This document shows, one piece after another, positions 1-9,300 of a stretch of DNA of 64,000 nucleotides. The number at the start of each line of letters is the position of its first letter. Position 1 is the first letter of the stretch. The DNA is from G963667675 sp965197565 (GTDB lineage Bacteria; Chloroflexota; Dehalococcoidia; Lucifugimonadales; UBA3495). The translations under genes were made by a program, and so were the position numbers. The stretch spans positions 1,662,056 through 1,726,055 of the forward strand of contig CBDANK010000004.1 in assembly GCA_965197565.1 (NCBI GenBank), in the 5' to 3' direction. Under the pieces are notes generated by a model, which saw nothing but the letters and a program-made list of their open reading frames with translations, was not told the origin of the DNA and searched no databases.

Positions 1-1470
1 ACTCTCGGCGTCGATGTATCTCCTTACCGTCTCTCTGTGGATTCCCAACTCCCTCGCCATCCGTCGAATGGACATCCCCTGAAGCTTGGCCTGCTGCACC
101 GCCTTCCATCTCTCTTGCTGGAGAAACGTCGGCTTCCGCGGCGATGCGATGACCCGCAACCAGGCTACGTCCGGATCGTCGATTGCCGCAGCGTGAGCAT
201 CTACTTCTTGATCCGGCCTTGCGCCCGGCAGTGCGAGAGCTGCAACCGAAGGTTTTGACGCGAGTTCGGGATCGGAGGGCGGGATGGTGGCGGCTGGAGA
301 AGTCCCGTTGCGGCTTCGGAGAGATGCCGGACTGGGCGGTGCTTCCTGGGACGCAATGATGCGTCCCTCGTGCTGTAGCGACAGCCGGCCGTCCAGCCCC
401 TCCAGCACCACCACAACTGCTCCGGCGTAGTTGCGGCGTTCCTGAGTGGGCAGCAGCTGCAGGGTGTGCCTGTAATACTTCACGGTGTTGTCCCGCGCTA
501 CTCTCCTGCGATGCTTGAAACACAGGATATGCCCCAAGCGCGACTCCGGACCCATGGGCCGGAATGCCGGCTCGGGACACTGGGCCGGAACCCCGAAACG
601 CCGGTTGAAGCGGTGCAGGAACTGCTGCAAGACGGCCTTGGCCTGTTCAACGGTGGTAGCACCCGCAAGCCGGAGCTCCGTGATCAACCGGTCCTGGAAG
701 GTTCCCGCCGTCCGCTCCACCCGCCCCTTTGCCTGGGGTGATAGTGCGAAAATCAATTGTGTCCCCAGTTCCTCCATGGCCCGGCCGAACTGGGTTGGGG
801 TCCCGGTGGGCTGATATTCCGAACGGTGTTTGAAGACAGCGTGCCGGTCGGTGTACAGGGCGAGAGGAATACCGCGGCGCCGGAGCAGTCCCTGCATCAG
901 CAGGAAGTAACTGCTGGTATCCTCATGATCGCAAAAGAGGGCGTTGAGCACACAGCCGGTGGCATCGTCCACGGCGAACAGTATCGTGAACTGAGGTCCG
1001 TCGTCGCCCAGCCACCGGTGATAACTGCCATCCATCTGAATCAGCATGCCCTCCCGGGGCATCCGCTGCCGGCGCACCCGGTGCTTGGGCGGGCGCCTTC
1101 GCCGCGGACTGCTGAGCCCGGCGTTGACCAGGATGCGCCGCAGCGTAGTCCGGCCCATGTCGAGGCCCTCGCGTTCACTGAGCAACTCTGAGAGATGGGT
1201 GTGGTTGGCTCCCTCGTACACCGTGCGAACCAGGTGAACCACCCTGCTCCTGGTCGTCTCGGGAATAGCGTTAGCCGGCTTGCGGCCCCGATGGCCGTGG
1301 GCAAGGGATGCAGCGCCCTTCTCCCGGTAAGCCGCCAGGATGCGCCTGGTGTGGCGCGGGCTGACTCCCATCAGTTCAGCCGCCTGATCCAGGGAAATGT
1401 GCTCGGTGAGAAAGCTGTTCAGAACCTGGAGTCTCGTCTGTTCTTTGGGATTCAAAGTCACATTCTCCAT
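1..1470 (-). CDS. ISNCY-type DDE transposase, C-terminus beyond the window
   Basis: The frame is open for 490 codons from an ATG at 1470 to the left edge, so the gene is partial. Residues about 20-60 form a helix-turn-helix (QAAELMGVSPRHTRRIL), as in ISNCY/IS1202-type transposases. An integrase-like DDE core follows, with D147 in QMDGSYHRW, D208 in YTDRHAVF and E252 in KGRVERT, so the catalytic triad looks intact. The last ~40 visible residues form a second HTH-like segment (MSIRRMARELGIHRETVRRY) resembling the N-terminus of IstA, which is unusual and may be a fusion. The start is placed at the ATG just inside a repeated IS-end sequence (1482-1553). Family assignment rests on the HTH plus DDE layout and is fairly secure; the C-terminal end is unknown. 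Confidence 0.8.
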   Translation of the reverse strand, partial: MENVTLNPKEQTRLQVLNSFLTEHISLDQAAELMGVSPRHTRRILAAYREKGAASLAHGHRGRKPANAIPETTRSRVVHLVRTVYEGANHTHLSELLSEREGLDMGRTTLRRILVNAGLSSPRRRRPPKHRVRRQRMPREGMLIQMDGSYHRWLGDDGPQFTILFAVDDATGCVLNALFCDHEDTSSYFLLMQGLLRRRGIPLALYTDRHAVFKHRSEYQPTGTPTQFGRAMEELGTQLIFALSPQAKGRVERTAGTFQDRLITELRLAGATTVEQAKAVLQQFLHRFNRRFGVPAQCPEPAFRPMGPESRLGHILCFKHRRRVARDNTVKYYRHTLQLLPTQERRNYAGAVVVVLEGLDGRLSLQHEGRIIASQEAPPSPASLRSRNGTSPAATIPPSDPELASKPSVAALALPGARPDQEVDAHAAAIDDPDVAWLRVIASPRKPTFLQQERWKAVQQAKLQGMSIRRMARELGIHRETVRRYIDAES

Positions 1471-1481
1471 GGCGTGAATGT

Positions 1482-1553
1482 GACATTTATGCTGGCCAGT
1501 TAGCGAGGACGTTTTCGCTGGACATCAACAATTCGGCGGTTGAAAAGTGTACC
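1482..1553. repeat. IS-end direct repeat, left copy
   Basis: About 70 bp beginning GACATTTATGCTGG that recurs in the same orientation, with substitutions, at 3979-4043. It lies directly upstream of the ISNCY transposase start, so it is probably the 5' terminal region of that element. The two copies bracket the IS21 genes. Confidence 0.55.
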
Positions 1554-1591
1554 GCCTTCCGCCATCCATAGGGGCATTCTAGACCCCATGG

Positions 1592-3119
1592 ATGGTGCCA
1601 GGGATGTACCAAGTGGAATCGTATCTGCGGGTCCGCAGGGCGGTGATGGTGGAGGGGATGAGCATCCGGGAGGCCTCTCGGGTGTTCGGGCTGCACCGGG
1701 ACACTGTAGGGAAGATGCTGGCCTACTCCGTCCCTCCGGGCTACCGGAGGCAGACTACGCCCCGGCGCCCCAACCCTTCGACAAGCTCAGGAGGAGCGAT
1801 TTACGGGCGTAATCGACCAGATCCTCGAAGACGACCACCAGGTTCCCAGGAAACAGCGCCACACAGCCAAACGCATCTACGAGCGTCTCAGGGACGAGTA
1901 CGGGTTCGACGGCCAGTACACCATCGTCAAGGACTATGTCAGAGAGCGCCGCCGCCAATCGCGGGAGATGTTCGTGCCGTTGTCCCATCCGCCGGGCCAG
2001 GCCCAGTGCGACTTCGGCGAGGCCCTGGTGGTGATCGGCGGCGTGGATCAAAAGGCCCACTTCTTAGTCCTGGACCTTCCCCACAGCGACGGCTGCTTGG
2101 TGAAGGCTTACCCGGCGGAGACCACCGAGGCATTCCTGGATGGACATGTCTCGGCCTTCGCCTTCCTGGGCGGGGTCCCCCGGAGCATCCTCTACGACAA
2201 TACCAGGCTGGCAGTGGCGAAGATCCTGGGGTATGGCCGGCGCAAGCGCACCAGGGTATTCACCGAACTCCAGTCCCACTACCTCTTCGAGGACCGGTTC
2301 GGCCGTCCCGGCAAGGGCAATGACAAGGGAAAGGTGGAGGGGATGGTGGGCTAGATACGGCGCAACTTCCTGGTGCCGGTACCGTCCTTTGACAGCTTCG
2401 ATGCCCTGAATGTTCACCTGGAACAGCGTTGCCTGGAGCGGATGGATGCCAGGCTGCGGGGGCATTCGGAGAGCATCGGTCAGCGGATGGAGCGGGACCT
2501 GGATGGCTTGATGCCGTTGCCCGCGGTGGCCTACGACGCCTGCGAAAAGCAGGCTGGCCGGGTGAGCTCACTGTCCCTGGTCCGGTACCGCACCAACGAC
2601 TACTCGGTGCCGGTGTCCGTAGGCCACCGGGAGGTGCTGGTGAGGGGCTACGTGGACCAGGTGGTGATCAGCTGCGGGTCTGAGGTCATCGCCCGGCATC
2701 CGCGCTCCTAGCAGCGGGACGACTTCGTCTACGACCCCATCCACTACCTGCCCCTGCTGGAGCAGAAGACGGCGGCTCTGGACCAGGCCGCGCCCCTGCA
2801 GGGATGGGACCTGCCCGAGGAGATGAACACGCTGCGCCGCCTGCTGGAGTCCCGCATGGGACCAAGGGGCAAGCGGGAGTTCGTTCAGGTTCTCAGGTTG
2901 CTGGAGCACTTCTCCCACCAGGAGGTGCTAGCCGCGGTCCGGGACGCCATCCGGCTGGGGGCACTGAGCTTCGACGCGGTGAAGCACCTGGTGCTGTGCC
3001 GGATGGAGGGCAGGCCGCCCCGGCTGGACCTGGAGTTGTACCCCTATCTGCCCCGGGTGCGGGTCAGCGCCACCTCCGCCGGGGACTACATGACGTTGCT
3101 GTCGGGGAGGGCGGCATGA
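1592..3119 (+). pseudogene. istA: IS21-family IstA transposase, degraded
   Basis: The N-terminal HTH (RVFGLHRDTVGKML) is read in one frame from the ATG at 1592. A second frame starting near 1800 continues with the rve-type integrase core (residues such as CDFGEALVVIGG and SILYDNTRLAV) and the C-terminal domain, ending at 3119. The frame change coincides with a short inserted-looking segment at 1774-1793. The second frame is also broken by TAG codons at 2352-2354 and 2709-2711. IstA would normally be a single protein of about 500 residues that cuts and joins DNA ends with help from IstB. The stop overlaps the istB start (ATGA), as in functional IS21 elements. With three lesions this copy cannot make full-length transposase. 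Confidence 0.85.
1774..1793. repeat. short repeat-like insert in istA
   Basis: The segment CCCTTCGACAAGCTCAGG sits exactly where the istA reading frame shifts. I recognise it as a short motif that recurs in many environmental genomes, but I cannot count copies elsewhere in this genome. Confidence 0.35.
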
Positions 3120-3898
3120 GCAACCGTTCCACGCTGCTTCTGGAACACCATCTGAAGGAACTGAAGCTGCCCAGCTTCCTCAGGGAATATGGGAAGATGG
3201 CGGCCCAGTGCGCCGCCGAGGGTGTGGACCACCCGGAGTACCTGCTGCGCCTGGCCGAACTTGAGCTCATAGACCGGAACCAGCGCATGGTGCAGCGGCG
3301 GGTCCGGGCGGCCCGCTTCCCGGCCGTAAAGAGCCTGGACACCTTCGACTTCCCGGCCATCCCCTCGGTGAACAAGCAACTGGTGATGCAACCGGCCCGG
3401 TGTGAATACATCGAACGCCGGGAGAAGGTCATCGCCGTCGGCAACAGCGGCGCCGGCAAGACCCACATGGCCCTGGGACTGGGCCTGGCCGCCTGCCAGC
3501 GGGGAATGCCGGTGGGGTTCACCACCGCCGCCGGCCTGGTCCACGAAATGATGGAGGCCAGGGATGAGAGACGGCTGCTCAACCCGCGGAGACAACTGTC
3601 CCGGCTCAAGCTACTGATTATCGACGAGCTGGGCTTCGTGCCATTGTCCCGCACCGGGGCCGAACTGCTCTTTGAGGTCTTCAGCCAGCGCTACGAGCGG
3701 GGCTCCATCCTGGTGACCGCCAACCTCCCCTTCGACGAGTGGACCGAGGTGTTCGGATCGGAGCGCCTCACCGGCGCGTTGCTGGACCGTCTCACCCACC
3801 ACGTCCACATCCTGGAGATGAACGGTGAGAGCTACCGCCTCAAGCACAGCAGGGAAACCGCCGCCTCTCAAGCTCCGGACGATACGGACGACGGGTAG
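3116..3898 (+). CDS. istB: IS21-family helper ATPase IstB
   Basis: A 260-aa AAA+ ATPase related to DnaC that assembles on target DNA and stimulates IstA. Walker A is GNSGAGKTH (the family more often has GPSGTGKTH), Walker B is LLIIDELG, and an arginine-finger region lies near GALLDRLTHH. Length is normal for IstB (~250-260). The start is the ATG at 3116, overlapping the istA stop by four bases, the usual translational coupling in IS21. The gene itself is intact although its partner istA is broken, so it is probably non-functional on its own but could act with another IS21 copy; a further istA scrap lies at 60338. Confidence 0.9.
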   Translation: MSNRSTLLLEHHLKELKLPSFLREYGKMAAQCAAEGVDHPEYLLRLAELELIDRNQRMVQRRVRAARFPAVKSLDTFDFPAIPSVNKQLVMQPARCEYIERREKVIAVGNSGAGKTHMALGLGLAACQRGMPVGFTTAAGLVHEMMEARDERRLLNPRRQLSRLKLLIIDELGFVPLSRTGAELLFEVFSQRYERGSILVTANLPFDEWTEVFGSERLTGALLDRLTHHVHILEMNGESYRLKHSRETAASQAPDDTDDG

Positions 3899-3978
3899 GT
3901 CGCACCAGAAACCGTCCTCCTCCTGACCTGTCTACTACACACCTGTCTGTGTCACGTTCCTCCTCAACAACTGCCACG

Positions 3979-4043
3979 GACATTTATGCTGGACAGTTGG
4001 CCAGGACATTTCTGCTGAACGTCAACAACCGGAGGTGGTACAC
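3979..4043. repeat. IS-end direct repeat, right copy
   Basis: Second copy of the ~70-bp sequence at 1482-1553, same orientation, ending near GGTGGTACACTTTTG. It follows istB, and no transposase gene of the ISNCY type adjoins it, so it is a solo end or part of an older nested insertion. Confidence 0.5.
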
Positions 4044-4121
4044 TTTTGCTCCGCCCCAATGGCCCAACATCACGCCGCCCTTGTATCTTAGCTTGGAGGT
4101 GGATAGTTTTCTTTCTCAGGT

Positions 4122-4277
4122 GTGCGGGGTGCGGCAGACCGGCCCGCCCTGGGTCATAGAAGACCGTTGTCAAGCTTGGGTCGCCGCACCCTTTTCAGAA
4201 CAGAGCCCGCACAGTTGCCTGGGTCAACCAAGCCCGCATCTGGCAAGGACGGGCCGACGGTTCGCAGGGAGGTTCTG
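4122..4277 (+). ncRNA. candidate IS110 bridge-RNA region
   Basis: The non-coding stretch directly upstream of the IS110 recombinase gene. In IS110-group elements this left-end region encodes the structured bridge RNA that pairs with target and donor DNA. A perfect 9-bp stem is visible: GGGTGCGGC at 4127-4135 against GCCGCACCC at 4183-4191, with further GC-rich pairing potential inside and a second structured part before the ribosome-binding site AGGGAGG (4266-4272). Length and position fit; the RNA boundaries and guide loops cannot be assigned by eye. Confidence 0.45.
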
Positions 4278-5240
4278 ATGGAGCAACACGGTATCTACGT
4301 AGGGATCGATGTGGCCAAGGCCCGGGTGGATGTGGCCATCCGTCCTGGGGGAGACCGGCGTGAGGTCTGCAACGACCAGGCCGGGATCGCGGCACTGGTG
4401 GCCCAGATGCAGCAACTCAATCCCGCAGCCTTGGTGCTGGAGGCTACGGGTGGGCTGGAACTGCCCTTGGTGGCAGCCCTGGCAGCTGCCTCCCTCCCGG
4501 TGGTGGTAGTCAACCCTCGCCAGGTGCGGGACTTTGCCAGGGCCACTGGGCGGCTGGCCAAGACCGATTCCCTGGACGCGGCGGTCCTGGCTCACTTCGC
4601 CGAGGCCGTCCGTCCTCCCCGGCGTCCTCTCCGGGACGCCGAGACCCAGGTCCTCAGCTCGCTGGTGGCCCGCAGACAACAGGTGATGACCATGCTGGTA
4701 GCGGAGAGGAACCGACTCTCCAGTGCCACTATGGCCGCCCGGCCCAGCATTGAGGCCCACATCGCCTGGCTCAAGCAACAGCTGGACGACCTGGACCAGG
4801 GCTTGCGCCAGACCCTCCGCCAGAGTCCTGTATGGCGGGAGAAGGACGACCTGCTGCGCAGCGTACCCGGCATCGGAGACCAGATCTCTCTTACCCTTCT
4901 GGCATACCTGCCCGAACTGGGCACTCTCAACCGCCGACAGATCGCTGCCCTAGTGGGCGTGGCTCCCTTCAACCGGGACAGTGGTACCCTGCGGGGCAAA
5001 CGCACCGTCTGGGGTGGACGGGCCAGGGTCCGCACAGCCCTCTATATGGGGGCGTTGGTAGCCAGTCGCTTCAACCCGGTCATCAGGGACTTCTACCAGC
5101 GCCTGTTGTCTGCCGGCAAGCCGAAAAAGCTGGCTCTGACCGCCTGCATGCGCAAGCTGCTGATAATCCTCAACTCCATGCTCAAGTACGGCTCGTCCTG
5201 GAACCACCCGGCCGCGAAGTCCCTCACCCATTCCTATTGA
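4278..5240 (+). CDS. IS110-family DEDD recombinase
   Basis: A 320-aa protein with an N-terminal RuvC-like domain carrying D11 (GIDVAK), E55 (LEATGG), D97 and D100 (KTDSLDA), the DEDD set of IS110 transposases. A C-terminal Tnp20 domain follows (VPGIGDQISLTLLAYL, then GVAPFNRDSGTLRGKR with the likely catalytic serine). It is full length. IS110 recombinases move the element without terminal inverted repeats, guided by a bridge RNA encoded at the element end. The start is the ATG at 4278, which has a good Shine-Dalgarno AGGGAGG six bases upstream; the open frame extends further 5' but has no supporting signal. Its right end abuts a truncated DDE transposase, suggesting insertion into that gene. 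Confidence 0.9.
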   Translation: MEQHGIYVGIDVAKARVDVAIRPGGDRREVCNDQAGIAALVAQMQQLNPAALVLEATGGLELPLVAALAAASLPVVVVNPRQVRDFARATGRLAKTDSLDAAVLAHFAEAVRPPRRPLRDAETQVLSSLVARRQQVMTMLVAERNRLSSATMAARPSIEAHIAWLKQQLDDLDQGLRQTLRQSPVWREKDDLLRSVPGIGDQISLTLLAYLPELGTLNRRQIAALVGVAPFNRDSGTLRGKRTVWGGRARVRTALYMGALVASRFNPVIRDFYQRLLSAGKPKKLALTACMRKLLIILNSMLKYGSSWNHPAAKSLTHSY

Positions 5241-5256
5241 CTTTCAAGACAGTTGC

Positions 5257-6132
5257 TTGACAGAACAACCCGATGGCGCGCTCATATTCGACGACACCAT
5301 CGAGGAAAAGCCACATACGGACGAGAACGAGATAGTCAGCTGGCACTTCGATCACAGCCAGAACCGAACGCTCAAGGGCATCAACATCCTCAACTGCGTT
5401 TACCACGCTCAGGGTGTGACGCTGCCGGTGGCCTGCGAAATCATCCGCAAGCCCATTGTGTTCGAGGATGAGAACACCGGCCGGCTCAAGCGCCGGAGCG
5501 AGGTCTCCAAGAACGAACTGATGCGCCGGATGCTGAAGGTCTGTCAGCAGAACCGGCTGGAGTATCGCTATGTTCTGGCAGACAGTTGGTTTTCGTCCAA
5601 AGAGAATCTGAGTTTCATACACAACGGCTTGGGCAAGGAGTTCATTATCGCGCTCAAATCCAACAGGACGGCAGCATTGAGCTATGAAGCGAAACTTCAG
5701 GGCGGCTTTCACCGGATAGACACGTTGGGCCTGCCGGAAGGTCAACCGGTGCGCGGCTGGCTGCGAGGACTGGACTTTCCGGTCCTGTTGCTTCGCCAGG
5801 TCTTTAAGAACAAAGATGGCAGCACCAGGACACTGTATCTGGCTGGCAGCGACTTGGACGGTGAAGGCGAGACCATCAAAGCGATCTACCAGAAAAGGTG
5901 GAAAGTGGAGACGTTTCACAAGACGCTCAAGGGCAACGCCGCACTTGCCAAGTCGCTGGGGAAGACCGTCCGAACTCAAAGCAACCACTGTTTCATGGCT
6001 ATCTACTCAGCCTGCCGCCTGGAATGGATCAGCATGACACACCAGATGAATCATTTTGCCTTGAGAACCCGGATATATCTCAAGGCTGTTCGCCAAGCCT
6101 TTGACGAACTCCAACTCCTCAAGGCTGCGTAA
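5257..6132 (+). pseudogene. IS4/IS701-type DDE transposase, N-terminus missing
   Basis: A 291-codon open frame beginning at TTG and encoding the catalytic core of a DDE transposase: FDDTIEEKPH (first Asp), YVLADSWFSS (second Asp) and YQKRWKVETFHKTLKGN (Glu region). The conserved N-terminal ~100 residues before the first Asp are absent and no start signal is present. The coding sequence begins within ~20 bp of the IS110 gene end, so truncation by IS110 insertion is the simplest explanation. I did not find the missing N-terminal part on the far side of IS110. Confidence 0.75.
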
Positions 6133-6371
6133 CATCAGTTACTAAGTAGCCCCGTAGGTTTAGCCAGACAGTCGGCAGCCGTCATCTGTCCGGCGGTCCG
6201 GGCACGGTGACGCTGGGGTTGTTTGGACAGTTGCTTCCATTACACGGCGCAGATGCTCCGCCATATCCTGTAGATCACGAGAATCCTGGAAGATTCCTTG
6301 AAGTAGCAAGGACAACAGGAGGGTTGCTTAACTCCGCCTTAATCCTGTCCAACCGATGGGACCCACCTCAA

Positions 6372-9300
6372 TCACGCTGGCCGACTGACATCCACGACGC
6401 ATACGGCGATCTTTAAAGACCGGTTTTCTTTCACGGTCTTCTCCAGTTGTTCCCTAAGTTCCTCAGCTGATTTTGGCGGAATGCCAGAGGGTGGCGGCAC
6501 GCTCATATACGACTGTCCGAACCAAAAGACTAGGTAGATACCATGCCCCCCAGTCTCAGGTGCACTCACATATAGGGGGATCAACTGGTCGTCTATTGCG
6601 CTCCATACATTTCTATGTGAATTCTTCTTGATTTCTACCGGCACCTGGAAGTCCGCGAATGAAACGCGTATGTCGGCCCTCGTGTGTCCTGCGTATTGGC
6701 CCTCTGGTTGAGCGTTCACTCCCCTAGGGAGCTTACTGCGCAGGTCAGATAGGAGGGCGTCGCGGCATTGCTCTTCATGCTTGGGTTTAGGATCACCTTC
6801 GGTGGGCTCGTTCCAATATTGCCTCCAGTCGTCTGTATTGTTGCTTCTTATTTCACTTGACAATGTCTCCAGCAGATCAATCAGAAGTGCCCACAGGTCT
6901 CCTACGTTTGCGGGAGTCCCGCTGGCCAATACCTGATTGATCTCTGATATCCTCGGGTGGCTGAAATGGGCGTCCCGGCGCAACACCCTCTGCCTTTCTA
7001 GATGGACCTGTAGAGCCTCCTTCCATAGGGACAGTGCCGGATTCTCTATCAGACGTATTAGGGCGTCTGTTGCTTCTGCAGATGGGGAACTGCCCATGCG
7101 GCGAATCAGTTCATCCACGATCTCAGAAGCATGAATCACTCGGGTCATGAAGCCATTCAGTCGAGTTGGACCGGCGGTGGCGCCAACAATGCGGACCAGT
7201 ATTTCCATTGCTGGCACGGCCAAATCGACTGGGAGGCGCTCCGGGAAGAAATCAACCAGTTCATTGACCCTGCTTTTTCGTTGGGAATAGAATTCTTCGA
7301 CTCGCTGGATATCCTTCTCGGGGGATATGACGAGTAGGGTTGCCAGCCACCGCGCCCTCTGGGCAACGTTCATGCCCCTCTGCAAGACCTTAGCCTCAAC
7401 AATCTCTTTAAGCGAATCTCTATCAGCGTATCGGATCGCCGCCCACAATAGGTCGCCAAGCACACCTAGCTGCTTCGACCTGCACCGGGTCGGAAATGCC
7501 TGCAACAACTTCACGCTGGCAACGTGAGCGACCCGGGAATGCTCAGGGTCGTGAGCAAGTTGGCTTATAGTGCTCACATATTCAGCCCCGGTTCTGAATT
7601 CCGAGGTTGCGAATTCAACGTGAATGTCCGCTGCAATTTCAGGGTGCTCGTCGATGAGCTGCCAGTACCACCATGGTTGGTAGTCAGGATGGGCTGTGCT
7701 GAAATAAAAGATCATCGCCTTGCGGATGCGGTCCAAGTCCCATTCGGACGAATTACCCTCTGGTGCCCCCCTCAATTCGTGCAGAGCCGCCAGGAAGGGG
7801 AGGGCCAGGAAATGCATCCGGCTTTGCGCTCTCAGACGCAGGACATCCTCCACCTCTGGAACATCCGGTCTGCTCAGGGTACCCAGTATGCCCTTGAGAG
7901 CCGCGGTGACTAGTGTTGGGTCTTCTACTTCCTTCTCAAGCAGCGCAGCCCCGTATTCCACCCCTGTCTCCAGGAAGAAGTCGTCAAAATACGTTCTTGC
8001 AAGTTCGAACAACAGTGATGGCGGGGCTCTGTTTTCCAGCAGCGCCTCTTGATTCGAACTCAGGAATTCCATCCATTGACGCTTTTCTTGGAGCAATTCC
8101 TGAACGTACTTTCTGTCGTCCCAATCCGTTTGCGGAGATGTAATTGTTTTCGGGGGGTGTAGGAGGACCTGCAAACGCCTCGTCAGGAACTCGTTGTCCT
8201 GGCAAAGGTCATTGATCAACGTGGAAGACAGCCCTTTGCTATCATCGGATTGCTGTTGGAAGGAATGGATTGCCCGCTCCAGCAGCACCTCCGCAATCTC
8301 GGGATTCACATCAGCGAAAGCAACGGCTCGATCCAGACTCCAGAGACCCATATCCCCTGGTGGAGTCGCGCCGAAAAGGCAACTGGAAACTTTGGACGCG
8401 CACAACCTGAAACTGTCCGAGGTGGCGCAATCATTCAAACCTTCCAGGATCAACGCTTTTTGAATGTCCGGCCGGGCATCCAGCCAATTCCGGATTCTTT
8501 CGGTTGCAACCTCAGCTTGTCCTACCCTTTGTCGCCCCCGGAACCGGGACGCAGTGTCGCTGAGCCAGCGGTAAAGGCGCCTGACCTCCACTGCGTCGCC
8601 AATTTCCTCCGTCGCTCTGGCCAGAAGCTCCAGCAGTAGAAGTTGCAAGGATTCTCCGTGCAACAGAGTGCTGAAGTTGGGTAGCCGCTTGTCGGCACAA
8701 TCGAGCAACTCATAAAGGTGGGTTCCGTTTGACTTTGATAGCAGAATCCGTCTCCAGAACATGAGGTATGTCCCGATGACATTCGTAGGCCCCGCCCTTC
8801 TCAAATAGCCCCATACCTCCGAAGGAGATACCACATTGGGATAGAGCTCCGACAAAAGGATGCCCAGAAGCTCATGGTCGGAGTCCTGGACCGTGCCCCC
8901 ATGAACCTCTTGCAGTAGTGTCTTGAGGCAACCAGTCCTTTCGCCATGATCATAACAATGCCGGATGAGCGCTTTTAGAGCTGCTCCCCTTGTCTGGCTC
9001 CATAGGGAGGAATCGTGGACACACTTGAGCAGGTCGGGAGCAAGCGCCGGAAGCTTCTCACCGTGGCAAAGAACCTTTAAGACAAAGTAGATAAAGGCCT
9101 GTGCGTCGCTTTGCCGCGAGCGATCACCAAGGATTTCTCGGAAGACGTCCTCCAGGTCCGGGATGGCAAGGGATGCGAACGCTCGGGAGCTGTCGAGGCC
9201 ACTACTCAACCGGGAGTCCTCCCGGCTCAATGCAGAGAGGAGGTCTCGTTTCTCTGACACCTGGAAATTCCGGATGTCCCCGTATAGGCCAACTCCTACC

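Noticed and set aside
3064..3654. 196-codon minus-strand frame
   Set aside because: Antisense of istB; serine/arginine-rich shadow sequence without motifs.
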